A DNA stretch of 52,700 nucleotides from Winogradskyella sp. (GTDB lineage: Bacteria; Bacteroidota; Bacteroidia; Flavobacteriales; Flavobacteriaceae): the NCBI GenBank assembly GCA_004211785.1, contig SHBX01000019.1, positions 1 to 52,700 on the forward strand, in the 5' to 3' direction. Under the pieces are notes generated by a model. The model worked only from the letters and a program-made list of their open reading frames with translations, had not been told where the DNA came from and made no database searches. Of this stretch, positions 16,461 through 24,521 are shown piece by piece. Every line of letters begins with the position of its first letter. Within the stretch, counting starts at the first letter, position 1. The position numbers and the translations under genes were made by a program.

Positions 16461-18953
16461 TTGAAACATTTACGCATTAAACTACTATTTGTAGCTTGCG
16501 CGTTTTTGGTTTTCTCTTGTGATACTGCAAAAAAAGCAAGTAAATCAAAAAAAACTGGCGCAAGTGCAATGGCAAAACCTCCAGGGAAAAAACCTGGTAA
16601 AAACGCTATCAAACCTTATAACAAGGTTATTACTAAAGACGCAAAAACAGACAAGGGTCTATTTGACGTTCATAAAATTGATGAGAAATTCTTTTACGAA
16701 ATTCCAGATTCTCTTTTCGAAAGAGAAATGCTAATGGTAACTCGTATTGCAAAAACTGCAAACGGCATTGGTTTTGGTGGCGGTAAGCAAAACACACAAG
16801 TATTACGCTGGCAAAAGAAAGATAAAAAAGTACTAGTAAGAGTTGTATCGCATCAAGTTGTTGCTGCTGATTCTTTACCTGTACATGAAGCAGTAGTAAA
16901 CTCTAATTTTGAGCCAATTCTTTATGCGTTTCCTATTAAAGCATTTAGTAAAGATTCTACAAAAACAGTAATTGAAGTAACGCCAATGTTTAGTAAGGAC
17001 GTTAAAGCCTTGGGATTCCCGCAAGGAAGACGTCAAGCTTATAGAATATCAAGAGTGGATTCTGAAAAATCATTCATTGAGTCTTTAAAAAGTTATCCTG
17101 AAAATATTGAAGCAAGACACGTAAAAACATACATTGCTGGTCGTCCGCCTTCAAATTCAAGTACAGGAACTATCTCTTTAGAGATTAACAACTCAATGAT
17201 TCTTTTACCTAAAGTGCCTATGCAACGTCGTAATTTTGATCAACGTGTAGGGTGGTTTGGTAGAGGTCAAACAGATTATGGTTTAGATGCTCAAGAAAGT
17301 AAAGTTATACGTTACTTAGATCGATGGAGACTTGAGGTTAAGGATGAGGATATTGAGAAATTTAAGCGTGGTGAATTAGTTGAACCTAAGAAACAAATTG
17401 TCTACTACATAGACAGAGCCACTCCTGACCAATGGAAAAAATACATCAAACAAGGTATTGAAGATTGGCAAGTTGCTTTTGAAGCTGCAGGTTTTAAAAA
17501 CGCAATTATTGCAAAAGACCCACCAACTGTAGAAGAAGACCCAGAGTGGTCACCAGAAGATGTACGTTATTCTGTTGTACGATATTTAGCATCACCTATC
17601 CCTAACGCCAATGGCCCTCATGTAAGTGACCCACGTTCTGGAGAAATTTTAGAAAGTGATATTAACTGGTACCACAACGTAATGACATTATTACGTAACT
17701 GGTTCTTCGTACAAACTGCTGCTATCAATCCTGATGCTCGTGGTGTTGCTTTTAAAGATGAAGTTATGGGACGATTAATTCGTTTTGTATCTGCTCATGA
17801 AGTAGGACATACTTTAGGCTTACCTCATAATATGGGAAGTAGTGTTGCGTATCCAGTTGAAAAATTACGTGACCCTGCTTTTACTGCAGAATATGGTACT
17901 GCACCATCAATTATGGATTATGCACGTTTTAATTACGTGGCTCAACCTGGAGATGAAGGTGTGGCTTTAATGCCAAATATTGGGCCTTATGACAAGTATG
18001 CTATTAATTGGGGTTACAGGCCTATTTTAGAAGCTAATACTGCAGAAGACGAAAAGAAAACTTTAGATAGCTGGATTCTTGAAAAAGCAGGAGACCCAAT
18101 GTACCGTTTTGGAAGACAACAATTTGGTGTTATTGACCCAAGCTCTCAAACAGAAGATTTAGGTGATGATGCTGTTTTAGCAAGTGAATACGGAATTAAA
18201 AACTTAAAACGTATTGTTCCTAACCTAATAGAATGGACTGCTGAAGATGGGAAAAATTATAGCGACTTAGGCACAATGTACGGTCAAGTTTTAGGACAAT
18301 TTAATCGTTACATGGGACATGTAGCTTCTAATATTGGTGGTGTTTATGAATACTACAAAACATACGATCAAGAAGGTGCTGTATATACTCACGTAGCTGA
18401 TGATCATCAGAAAAAAGCAATGCAATTTTTACAAGATCAATTGTTTACAACTCCAGACTGGATGTTAGACAACAACATTTTCAATAAAATTGAAAGTGCT
18501 GGTCATATTGAGCGTGTTAGAGGTATCCAAACACGTACATTAAACAATATGATGGATTTTGGAAGAATGCAACGTTTGCTTGAAAACGAATCTGTTAATG
18601 GAGATAAAGCTTATGGACTCTACGACATGATGAAAGAATTACGTCGTGGCTTATTTAGTGAGTTACGTTCTGGCCAGAAAATTGACATCTACAGACGTAA
18701 TCTACAGCGTGCTTATATTGAGCGTATGGAATATATCATGAAGAATGAACAACCTTCTATTCCACCGCAGTTTAGACGTTTCTTTGGTGGCACTACAGTA
18801 AATGTTAGCCAATCTGACATTAGGGCTGTTGTAAGAGCAGAATTAAAGTCTCTACGTTCTCAATTAAGAAATGCTCGTGGCGGAGATTCTATGAGTAGAA
18901 TACATATTTCTGATGCTTTAGAACGCGTCAACAACATCTTAGACCCAAAGTAA
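16461..18953 (+). CDS. Zinc-dependent metalloprotease lipoprotein (DUF5117/DUF5118 type)
   Basis: This 830-residue protein starts at a TTG codon, because the lipoprotein signal (LLFVACAFLVFSC, Cys 20) lies before the first in-frame ATG at 16569 and a stop codon lies at 16446. The domain order matches the large Bacteroidota metalloprotease family with DUF5118-like and DUF5117-like N-terminal domains (about 45-330), then a metzincin-like catalytic domain. That domain has the zinc site HEVGHTLGLPH, H446, H450 and H456, with E447 as general base, and a downstream SIMDYARFNYVAQPGD Met-turn. The protein is probably a surface or periplasmic peptidase; its substrates are unknown. A terminator follows it. 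Confidence 0.92.
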   Translation: MKHLRIKLLFVACAFLVFSCDTAKKASKSKKTGASAMAKPPGKKPGKNAIKPYNKVITKDAKTDKGLFDVHKIDEKFFYEIPDSLFEREMLMVTRIAKTANGIGFGGGKQNTQVLRWQKKDKKVLVRVVSHQVVAADSLPVHEAVVNSNFEPILYAFPIKAFSKDSTKTVIEVTPMFSKDVKALGFPQGRRQAYRISRVDSEKSFIESLKSYPENIEARHVKTYIAGRPPSNSSTGTISLEINNSMILLPKVPMQRRNFDQRVGWFGRGQTDYGLDAQESKVIRYLDRWRLEVKDEDIEKFKRGELVEPKKQIVYYIDRATPDQWKKYIKQGIEDWQVAFEAAGFKNAIIAKDPPTVEEDPEWSPEDVRYSVVRYLASPIPNANGPHVSDPRSGEILESDINWYHNVMTLLRNWFFVQTAAINPDARGVAFKDEVMGRLIRFVSAHEVGHTLGLPHNMGSSVAYPVEKLRDPAFTAEYGTAPSIMDYARFNYVAQPGDEGVALMPNIGPYDKYAINWGYRPILEANTAEDEKKTLDSWILEKAGDPMYRFGRQQFGVIDPSSQTEDLGDDAVLASEYGIKNLKRIVPNLIEWTAEDGKNYSDLGTMYGQVLGQFNRYMGHVASNIGGVYEYYKTYDQEGAVYTHVADDHQKKAMQFLQDQLFTTPDWMLDNNIFNKIESAGHIERVRGIQTRTLNNMMDFGRMQRLLENESVNGDKAYGLYDMMKELRRGLFSELRSGQKIDIYRRNLQRAYIERMEYIMKNEQPSIPPQFRRFFGGTTVNVSQSDIRAVVRAELKSLRSQLRNARGGDSMSRIHISDALERVNNILDPK

Positions 18954-18974
18954 TCTAAGTAGTTACAAATATTC

Positions 18975-19008
18975 AAAAAGCTTCAAACTTAGGTTTGGAG
19001 CTTTTTTT
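18975..19008 (+). terminator. Terminator after the metalloprotease gene
   Basis: AAAAGCTTCAAAC pairs with GTTTGGAGCTTTT around TTAG, followed by T residues. Its 20-base core (18981-19000) is identical to the core of the terminator at 29262-29298. Confidence 0.88.
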
Positions 19009-19124
19009 ATACAACTGTCTTAAAATTAATTTGTTATATCAACATATCAATAATTAAATAAAAAGATTAACTTTACTATATAACGAACCCAAACAGCTTA
19101 TATTAAACTTAAAACCAACTTGTT

Positions 19125-19667
19125 ATGAAATCTCATTTTTTAATTTTTATCATTTCATTTTTTATATTTAACTCTTGCAACACTTCAACTAAATGCGATT
19201 GTAAAAAAGACTGTTCAACTGAAAATCTTATAGTAATTACTCCTGAAAATTCTATATCTAGCGAAAATTTATATGCTGCATATCTGACAAAAGAAAAAAT
19301 TATTATTTCAGAAAAATTATCTAACGAGGATTCAGGCCAATTAAATGACGAAGAAAAAGAAAAACTAAAAAATGCATTACGTTATGCCAATAAATTTTTA
19401 CTTAGTCTTGACAGTAAAATAGGTGGAGGAATTTGTCCACCTTGCCCAGATGGTATTTGTTGTTCTAAGTTCAACTATTTTAGATTTAATAAAAACTTTA
19501 AACAAGTAAAATTGACTACAAACCCTACTGATAAAGTAACTCTAGATAATCAAACCATAATACAAATTAGAGACCCTAAAACTAAAGAAGTTTTAACCGA
19601 TAAGGTTTCCTTGAAGGTTTTAAACTTTGAGGGAAAACTTGTTGATTTTAACATAAAAATTAAATAA
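19125..19667 (+). CDS. Cys-rich lipoprotein of unknown function, upstream of the CHAT gene
   Basis: This 180-residue protein has a lipoprotein signal (FFIFNSC, Cys 17). Just after the lipidated Cys comes a cluster, CDCKKDC, and at mid-protein a second, ICPPCPDGICC, separated by a helical acidic stretch. The Cys residues could bind metal or form disulfides. The C-terminal 60 residues are strand-rich and include IIQIRDPKTKEVL. I recognise no family. It starts the unit that continues 7 bases later with the TPR-CHAT gene, so it is likely a partner of that protein in the periplasm or at the outer membrane. Confidence 0.7.
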   Translation: MKSHFLIFIISFFIFNSCNTSTKCDCKKDCSTENLIVITPENSISSENLYAAYLTKEKIIISEKLSNEDSGQLNDEEKEKLKNALRYANKFLLSLDSKIGGGICPPCPDGICCSKFNYFRFNKNFKQVKLTTNPTDKVTLDNQTIIQIRDPKTKEVLTDKVSLKVLNFEGKLVDFNIKIK

Positions 19668-19674
19668 CAATACC

Positions 19675-22428
19675 ATGTTTGTTTTTAAACGGGCATCGAT
19701 AGTAATAATACTACTTAGCCTGAGTCTTAATTCGCAAACAAAGTATTCGGAACAAACCACTTACCTATTAAACAAAGCAACGGAAAACACTTATAAGGAC
19801 AAGGATTCTGTATACTTTTATGCAAATAAGTTAATAAAACTATCGCAAAGTAATAAAAATTGGAGTGATTATATTGAGGCTCTTTTTAAGATTAATGACG
19901 CTGCATTATATACTTATGATTTTAATGCCGCTAATAGTTCCTTAAGGCAATTAGACTCTATTTTCTCTAGTCAAAAAGTATATATAGATAAGCTTTCAAA
20001 CACTTTAAGTTATTATAACTATCTAAATTATTATCATGGTGTGTATCATTACATCTTGAATGATTACGAAACGGCAATAGTTTTTTTCAATGACATTTTA
20101 GTAAATACATCAAAAATTCCAGAGAAATTGCTTACTGAAGATAATAAATTCGAAATTTCTGTAGCTTACAGCCGTATAGGGAAAATGTATACAGACGAAG
20201 GGAAATACGATAGAGCAAAAGCCCTGTACAAAAAAAATATTCGATTTTTAAACACCCACTACAAAGACAATAAAGATCTGCTATACTCGATATATAACCT
20301 CTTAGCTGAAGTACTAAAAAAAGAAGGGGACTTCAAAAACTCAAATGCTTATTTATTAAAGACATTTCGTTTTCACAAAAAAATTAATAGCAAAAACAGC
20401 ATAATAACTTCAGCATTTAATATTTCTGAGAACTACTCTAATTTGTCAAAGAATGATAGTGCACAAATCTTTTTAAATATTGCAAAATCTCATATTGAAA
20501 AAGATAATAAATACACCTCCAAATATCATGAAATACAAGCTACTATTTTTAGTAAGAAGGGAGAGTTTCTTTTAGCTAAGACTCAACTCGATAGTGCAAT
20601 GGTATTTTTAAAATCAATGATAAGTAATAGAAAACATTCTAAAATAGGACAACTTTACAACAAAATGGGTGAGCTAAATCTAAAGTATAACTTCCTTGAT
20701 AATGCACTGCTAAAATTCAATTTAGCAGAAAACGAATTTTCTAATGAACTTAATCTTTCAGCTATTAATAAAACTATTCTATTTAAAATTCTTAAAAACA
20801 AAGCCATTACACAAAACTCCCTAGAAAATGAAAATTCAGCTTTAGAGATATCAAATAAAGCTACTTTGATTTTAGATGACTTAAAACCAAGCTTTAAATC
20901 TACAAATGATAAACTTCTATTAAGTGAATTTGCCTTTCCTTTTTATGAAAACGCCATAGAATCGGCATATACTCTACACAAAAAAACAAACAACAAAAAG
21001 TACATTGAGACTGCTTTTTTATTCTCTGAAAAGAGTAAAGGTTCTTTTTTATTAGAATCTCTTTTAAGCATTAAAGCAAGTTCGTTTTCTAAAATACCAG
21101 ACTCATTAATTAATGAAGAAAAAAGACTAAAGTCTAAAATTGCATATCTAGAAAAGAAATATAGAAATACCTCTGATGCAAATATTACAGATGAGTTATA
21201 TACTACAAAAGAAACATATTTTAAATTGATTGATGTATTTGAAAAAAAATATAAAAATTATTATGACCTAAAGTATAATTCAAAGGTTGTAAATGTAAAT
21301 GAAGTGCAAAATAGACTAGCTCCTCAAAGTGTATTATTGAATATTTTTTATGGGAAAAAACACATTTACATCTTCAAAATAAGTAAAAGTGATAAAAAAA
21401 TTATACGTCATAAGAACAGTAAAAAACTAGAACTACTAATAACTCAATGTTATAATTTATTGAGCAATCCTGATTCTGATATATCTGTCCTGAATTCAAA
21501 AACGTTTAAATTATACAGTACGATTTTAAAACCAATACTAAATGATGATTCTAACAAAAACTTAATTATTATTTCAGATGGTTTATTAAATTTTATTCCT
21601 TTTGGTAGCTTATCAATTAGTAGCTCAAGGCTAGAATACATGATACAGAAGTATCATATTAGCTATATTAATTCAGCCACACTACTCTATCAACTTCAAG
21701 ATAAAAAGAAAAACAACAATAGCATTTTGGCTTTTGCTCCTGAATTCAAAAATAACAAGAACAACTTATTACCACTTCCTAATAACACCAGAGAAGTAAA
21801 GAATATTCTTAATTATTTTAAAGGCAGCTCATATATAAATTCTGATGCCACTCTAGAACGCTTTAATGAGCTTAATACAGATTACAGTGTTTTACACCTT
21901 GCTACTCATGCCATTTATGACAATGTAAATCCTGAAAGCTCATATTTAGCTTTTGCTTCAAACAATTCGAACGACTACTTACTCTTTGTTAATGACTTAT
22001 ATAATTTAGAATTAAATGCCGACATGGTAACCTTAAGTGCTTGTGATAGTGGTATTGGCAAACTAAAAAAAGGTACTGGCTTATTAAGTATCGCAAGAGG
22101 GTTCTATTTTAGCGGAGCTGCAAGTATTTCAAGTACATTATGGAAAATAAATGATGCTGCTTCGGTTACTCTTATGAATAACTTTTATAAAAACTTATCT
22201 AAAGGCTTATATAAAGATGAGGCTCTTCAAAAATCAAAATTGAGCTTTATAAAAGCAAATAAGGATAATGCTTTGTCTCATCCTTACTATTGGTCTAGTT
22301 TTATTATTTCTGGGAATATTACCCCATTAACCTCTAACAATATGAGGGTTTATCTTTGTTTTGGGCTGATAATTACAGTGTTATTAGTTCTGTTTATAGG
22401 GAAGTTTAAGTTACCTAAGTTGTTTTAA
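19675..22428 (+). CDS. Exported TPR-CHAT protein (caspase-like protease)
   Basis: This 917-residue protein has a signal peptide (SIVIILLSLSLNSQ), helical TPR repeats (about residues 50-440, with ISVAYSRIGKMYTDEGKYDRAKALY in pieces), a coiled linker (about 470-540) and a C-terminal CHAT domain (about 620-880). The predicted catalytic dyad is intact: H745 in HLATHA and C790 in LSACDSG, and the domain ends with HPYYWSSFIISG. A transmembrane helix (about 888-908) and a short basic tail follow. The catalytic part should therefore face the periplasm. CHAT proteases elsewhere cleave specific partner proteins. The 3' end overlaps the convergent anti-sigma-like gene by 18 bases. Confidence 0.9.
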   Translation: MFVFKRASIVIILLSLSLNSQTKYSEQTTYLLNKATENTYKDKDSVYFYANKLIKLSQSNKNWSDYIEALFKINDAALYTYDFNAANSSLRQLDSIFSSQKVYIDKLSNTLSYYNYLNYYHGVYHYILNDYETAIVFFNDILVNTSKIPEKLLTEDNKFEISVAYSRIGKMYTDEGKYDRAKALYKKNIRFLNTHYKDNKDLLYSIYNLLAEVLKKEGDFKNSNAYLLKTFRFHKKINSKNSIITSAFNISENYSNLSKNDSAQIFLNIAKSHIEKDNKYTSKYHEIQATIFSKKGEFLLAKTQLDSAMVFLKSMISNRKHSKIGQLYNKMGELNLKYNFLDNALLKFNLAENEFSNELNLSAINKTILFKILKNKAITQNSLENENSALEISNKATLILDDLKPSFKSTNDKLLLSEFAFPFYENAIESAYTLHKKTNNKKYIETAFLFSEKSKGSFLLESLLSIKASSFSKIPDSLINEEKRLKSKIAYLEKKYRNTSDANITDELYTTKETYFKLIDVFEKKYKNYYDLKYNSKVVNVNEVQNRLAPQSVLLNIFYGKKHIYIFKISKSDKKIIRHKNSKKLELLITQCYNLLSNPDSDISVLNSKTFKLYSTILKPILNDDSNKNLIIISDGLLNFIPFGSLSISSSRLEYMIQKYHISYINSATLLYQLQDKKKNNNSILAFAPEFKNNKNNLLPLPNNTREVKNILNYFKGSSYINSDATLERFNELNTDYSVLHLATHAIYDNVNPESSYLAFASNNSNDYLLFVNDLYNLELNADMVTLSACDSGIGKLKKGTGLLSIARGFYFSGAASISSTLWKINDAASVTLMNNFYKNLSKGLYKDEALQKSKLSFIKANKDNALSHPYYWSSFIISGNITPLTSNNMRVYLCFGLIITVLLVLFIGKFKLPKLF

Positions 22429-23127
22429 TAATGCTTTGGCCTCTTCATTTTTATAATCAAAATTTCTGACCAAATTATTTAAATAAAATACACTCTTAAT
22501 TTTGTCTTTCTCTTTAATAAAGATTAATGCAAGATACCAGTGAGATTCTGCAGTAAACTTTTGATTGTTTTTAATTATAGATTTAAAGAGCTGTTTCGCT
22601 TCAAAATTATTGTTGAGATTTATATATGATTGGGCTTTATAAAAATTCAAATAATTTTTATCAGGTAATTCTTTGAACTTATTTAATGCCAATTGATAAT
22701 TTTCAGATTCATAGGCAAAAAAAGCTTCACGCTCGGTAGAGTTTATGGTATCACTTCTTGTAATTTTAAAAACCGTATTTGGATAAGTATTATAACTGTC
22801 TTGATAAATAACTTCGTAATCCAATCCAAACATAGATTTATAACCAAACCAACCCACAGATAACAAAACTAATATAGATGCCGCTATCTTTAAATAAGAA
22901 TTATAGGAAACATTTTTAGTTTCACTATCTAAATTAACTTCAAAGCTAGTGAGTTTAGCTTTTAGTTTATTGTAATTATAGGCCTTTGAAACTCGTTTCA
23001 CATCAGTTTCAAAATCAAATTGTCTCTTAAATTCAGCATCTATTTCCAGTAAATTATAAAACTCTTTCTCCTCTGCTTTAGATAAGCTGTTAGAAAAATA
23101 TCTGTAAAGTAATTCGTCTTTATTCAT
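22411..23127 (-). CDS. Anti-sigma-like membrane protein with C-terminal TPR repeats
   Basis: This 238-residue protein has an N-terminal cytoplasmic helical part (MNKDELLYRYFSNSLSKAEE, the usual start of flavobacterial anti-sigma-like proteins). One transmembrane helix follows (about residues 80-98, ILVLLSVGWFGYKSMF), then a periplasmic TPR-like half (about 130-238). It lies 10 bases downstream of the ECF sigma gene in the same operon. It is therefore the likely membrane partner that holds the sigma factor until a signal reaches its periplasmic TPR region. No zinc-binding HxxxCxxC motif is present, so it is not a ZAS-type anti-sigma factor. Confidence 0.78.
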   Translation of the reverse strand: MNKDELLYRYFSNSLSKAEEKEFYNLLEIDAEFKRQFDFETDVKRVSKAYNYNKLKAKLTSFEVNLDSETKNVSYNSYLKIAASILVLLSVGWFGYKSMFGLDYEVIYQDSYNTYPNTVFKITRSDTINSTEREAFFAYESENYQLALNKFKELPDKNYLNFYKAQSYINLNNNFEAKQLFKSIIKNNQKFTAESHWYLALIFIKEKDKIKSVFYLNNLVRNFDYKNEEAKALLKQLR

Positions 23128-23137
23128 ATGTAATAGC

Positions 23138-23695
23138 CTAATTAAAAATACGCTCTTTTAGTGTTTTCATACATCTAGATTTTGCACTTTTAATTACATT
23201 TTCTGTATTATAACTGGTATGCTCTAAAATATCTTTAATTGTAAAGCCTCTATAATAAAATAAATTTAAAAGTTCTTTGCACTTTTCACCTAAACTATCA
23301 AAGTGTCTATAAAGTAATTTTTGTTCTTTAGTTAATATTTGATTTTCAATTTCTAAATCTTGTACCAAAACAGTTTTTTTATCTAAAGTTGAAAAATCAA
23401 AATCAGTAGTTACCATTCTAGATTTTTTCTTCAAAGTATCGAAAATCAAATACTTGCCGATACTTATAATATACGTAGAAATAGCACTAGTAAAGCTCTT
23501 TATTTTATTATTCATTACATTATCATAAAATGCTATATAAGCATCTTGATAGATATCTACTAAATCTTCTTTTGGTAGATTATAACGTTTTGCGTAGTTA
23601 AAAAACTTATCCCTATTAGCCTCATAAACTTGCCTTAGTACTTCATCAGAACCTTTCTTTAAATCTTCAAGGGTAATAGACTCCTTCTTATCCAT
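23138..23695 (-). CDS. ECF-type RNA polymerase sigma factor
   Basis: This 185-residue protein contains region 2 (about 40-95, with EDLVDIYQDAYIAFYDNV and STYIISIGKYLIFDTLKKK) and region 4 (about 125-180, with CKELLNLFYYRGFTIKDIL and SAKSRCMKTLKERI). It is expected to redirect RNA polymerase to a small regulon. It is transcribed divergently from the 23821-29251 operon and shares a 125-base intergenic region with a 9-base inverted repeat. The simplest reading is that it controls that operon, itself, or the nearby CHAT unit. Its exact ECF subgroup cannot be judged by eye. Confidence 0.9.
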   Translation of the reverse strand: MDKKESITLEDLKKGSDEVLRQVYEANRDKFFNYAKRYNLPKEDLVDIYQDAYIAFYDNVMNNKIKSFTSAISTYIISIGKYLIFDTLKKKSRMVTTDFDFSTLDKKTVLVQDLEIENQILTKEQKLLYRHFDSLGEKCKELLNLFYYRGFTIKDILEHTSYNTENVIKSAKSRCMKTLKERIFN

Positions 23696-23711
23696 TAATG
23701 TATTTAATGAT

Positions 23712-23764
23712 TTAACAGTTAACGTATTTACTCAAATTTAATATTTCTTTTTCAAAACTGTTAA
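23712..23764. promoter_or_regulatory. Inverted repeat between the sigma gene and the divergent operon
   Basis: TTAACAGTT (23712-23720) and its exact reverse complement AACTGTTAA (23756-23764) lie 44 bases apart centre to centre in the shared 125-base region. Each half is also followed or preceded by a GTTAAC hexamer. Read outward, each side presents AACTGTTAA to its own gene. This could be paired operators or outward promoter elements. Confidence 0.5.
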
Positions 23765-23820
23765 CCTTTTAAGAATTGCTTCCATAAAAGAGTATTAAAA
23801 ACCATTTAATACAAAAAACC

Positions 23821-24495
23821 ATGGGGAATGTTATGCAAATCGCAACTGCCGAAATAGGAATCAAAGAAATTAAAGGCTCTCGTTCTAATTCGCAAATTTT
23901 AAAATATGCAAAAGAATCCGGTTTTGGAGGCTATAATTCAGACGACATACCTTGGTGCAGCTTATTTACAAATTGGGTAGCATTCAAAGCTGGCCTAGAA
24001 CGCTCTAAATCTCTAGCCGCTAGGTCATGGCTTAACATAGGAGTTCCCGTTAACTCACCGGAACCAGGTGATATTGTGATTTTTTGGAGAGAACAAAGAA
24101 ACTCTCACAAAGGTCATGTTGGTTTTTTCCAAGGTTTCTCCAAAGATAAATCTAGAGTGTATTGCTTGGGTGGAAACCAGAACGATATGGTATCTATAAC
24201 TGCAAAACCTATCACTAAAGTTCTCGGTTACCGACGCCTAAGATTTGCAAATCAAATTACATTTTCAAGAAAAAGTCTAAAACACGGAGACACCGGATTA
24301 GAAGTTATAAAACTCCAAGATTTATTAAAACAATTAGGCTATAACTGTGGCACCTCTGATGGAATTTTTGGACCTAAAACAGAACAAAGCTTAAAGGATT
24401 TTCAAGCCTCCTATGACACACTTAAGATAAGTGGAATTTTAGATACATCCACTAAAAAATTAATGAAAGAAATTTCAAAAAAAATAAATCAATAA
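23821..24495 (+). CDS. CHAP/NlpC-like peptidoglycan hydrolase (TIGR02594 type) with a peptidoglycan-binding domain
   Basis: This 224-residue protein carries an N-terminal cysteine peptidase domain (about 1-145) with the catalytic Cys in DDIPWCSLFTNWV (C46) and His in KGHVGFFQG (H99). A linker and a C-terminal peptidoglycan-binding domain follow (about 157-220, LKHGDTGLEVIKLQDLLKQL, DGIFGPKTEQSLKDFQ). It should cut peptide bonds in cell-wall peptidoglycan. There is no signal peptide: the catalytic domain begins at residue 3. It therefore needs lysis, a phage-like particle or a special secretion route to reach its substrate. It is the first gene of a five-gene unit, 26 bases ahead of the next gene. 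Confidence 0.88.
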   Translation: MGNVMQIATAEIGIKEIKGSRSNSQILKYAKESGFGGYNSDDIPWCSLFTNWVAFKAGLERSKSLAARSWLNIGVPVNSPEPGDIVIFWREQRNSHKGHVGFFQGFSKDKSRVYCLGGNQNDMVSITAKPITKVLGYRRLRFANQITFSRKSLKHGDTGLEVIKLQDLLKQLGYNCGTSDGIFGPKTEQSLKDFQASYDTLKISGILDTSTKKLMKEISKKINQ

Positions 24496-24521
24496 AGTCT
24501 AATATTTAAAACCAAAAAATC

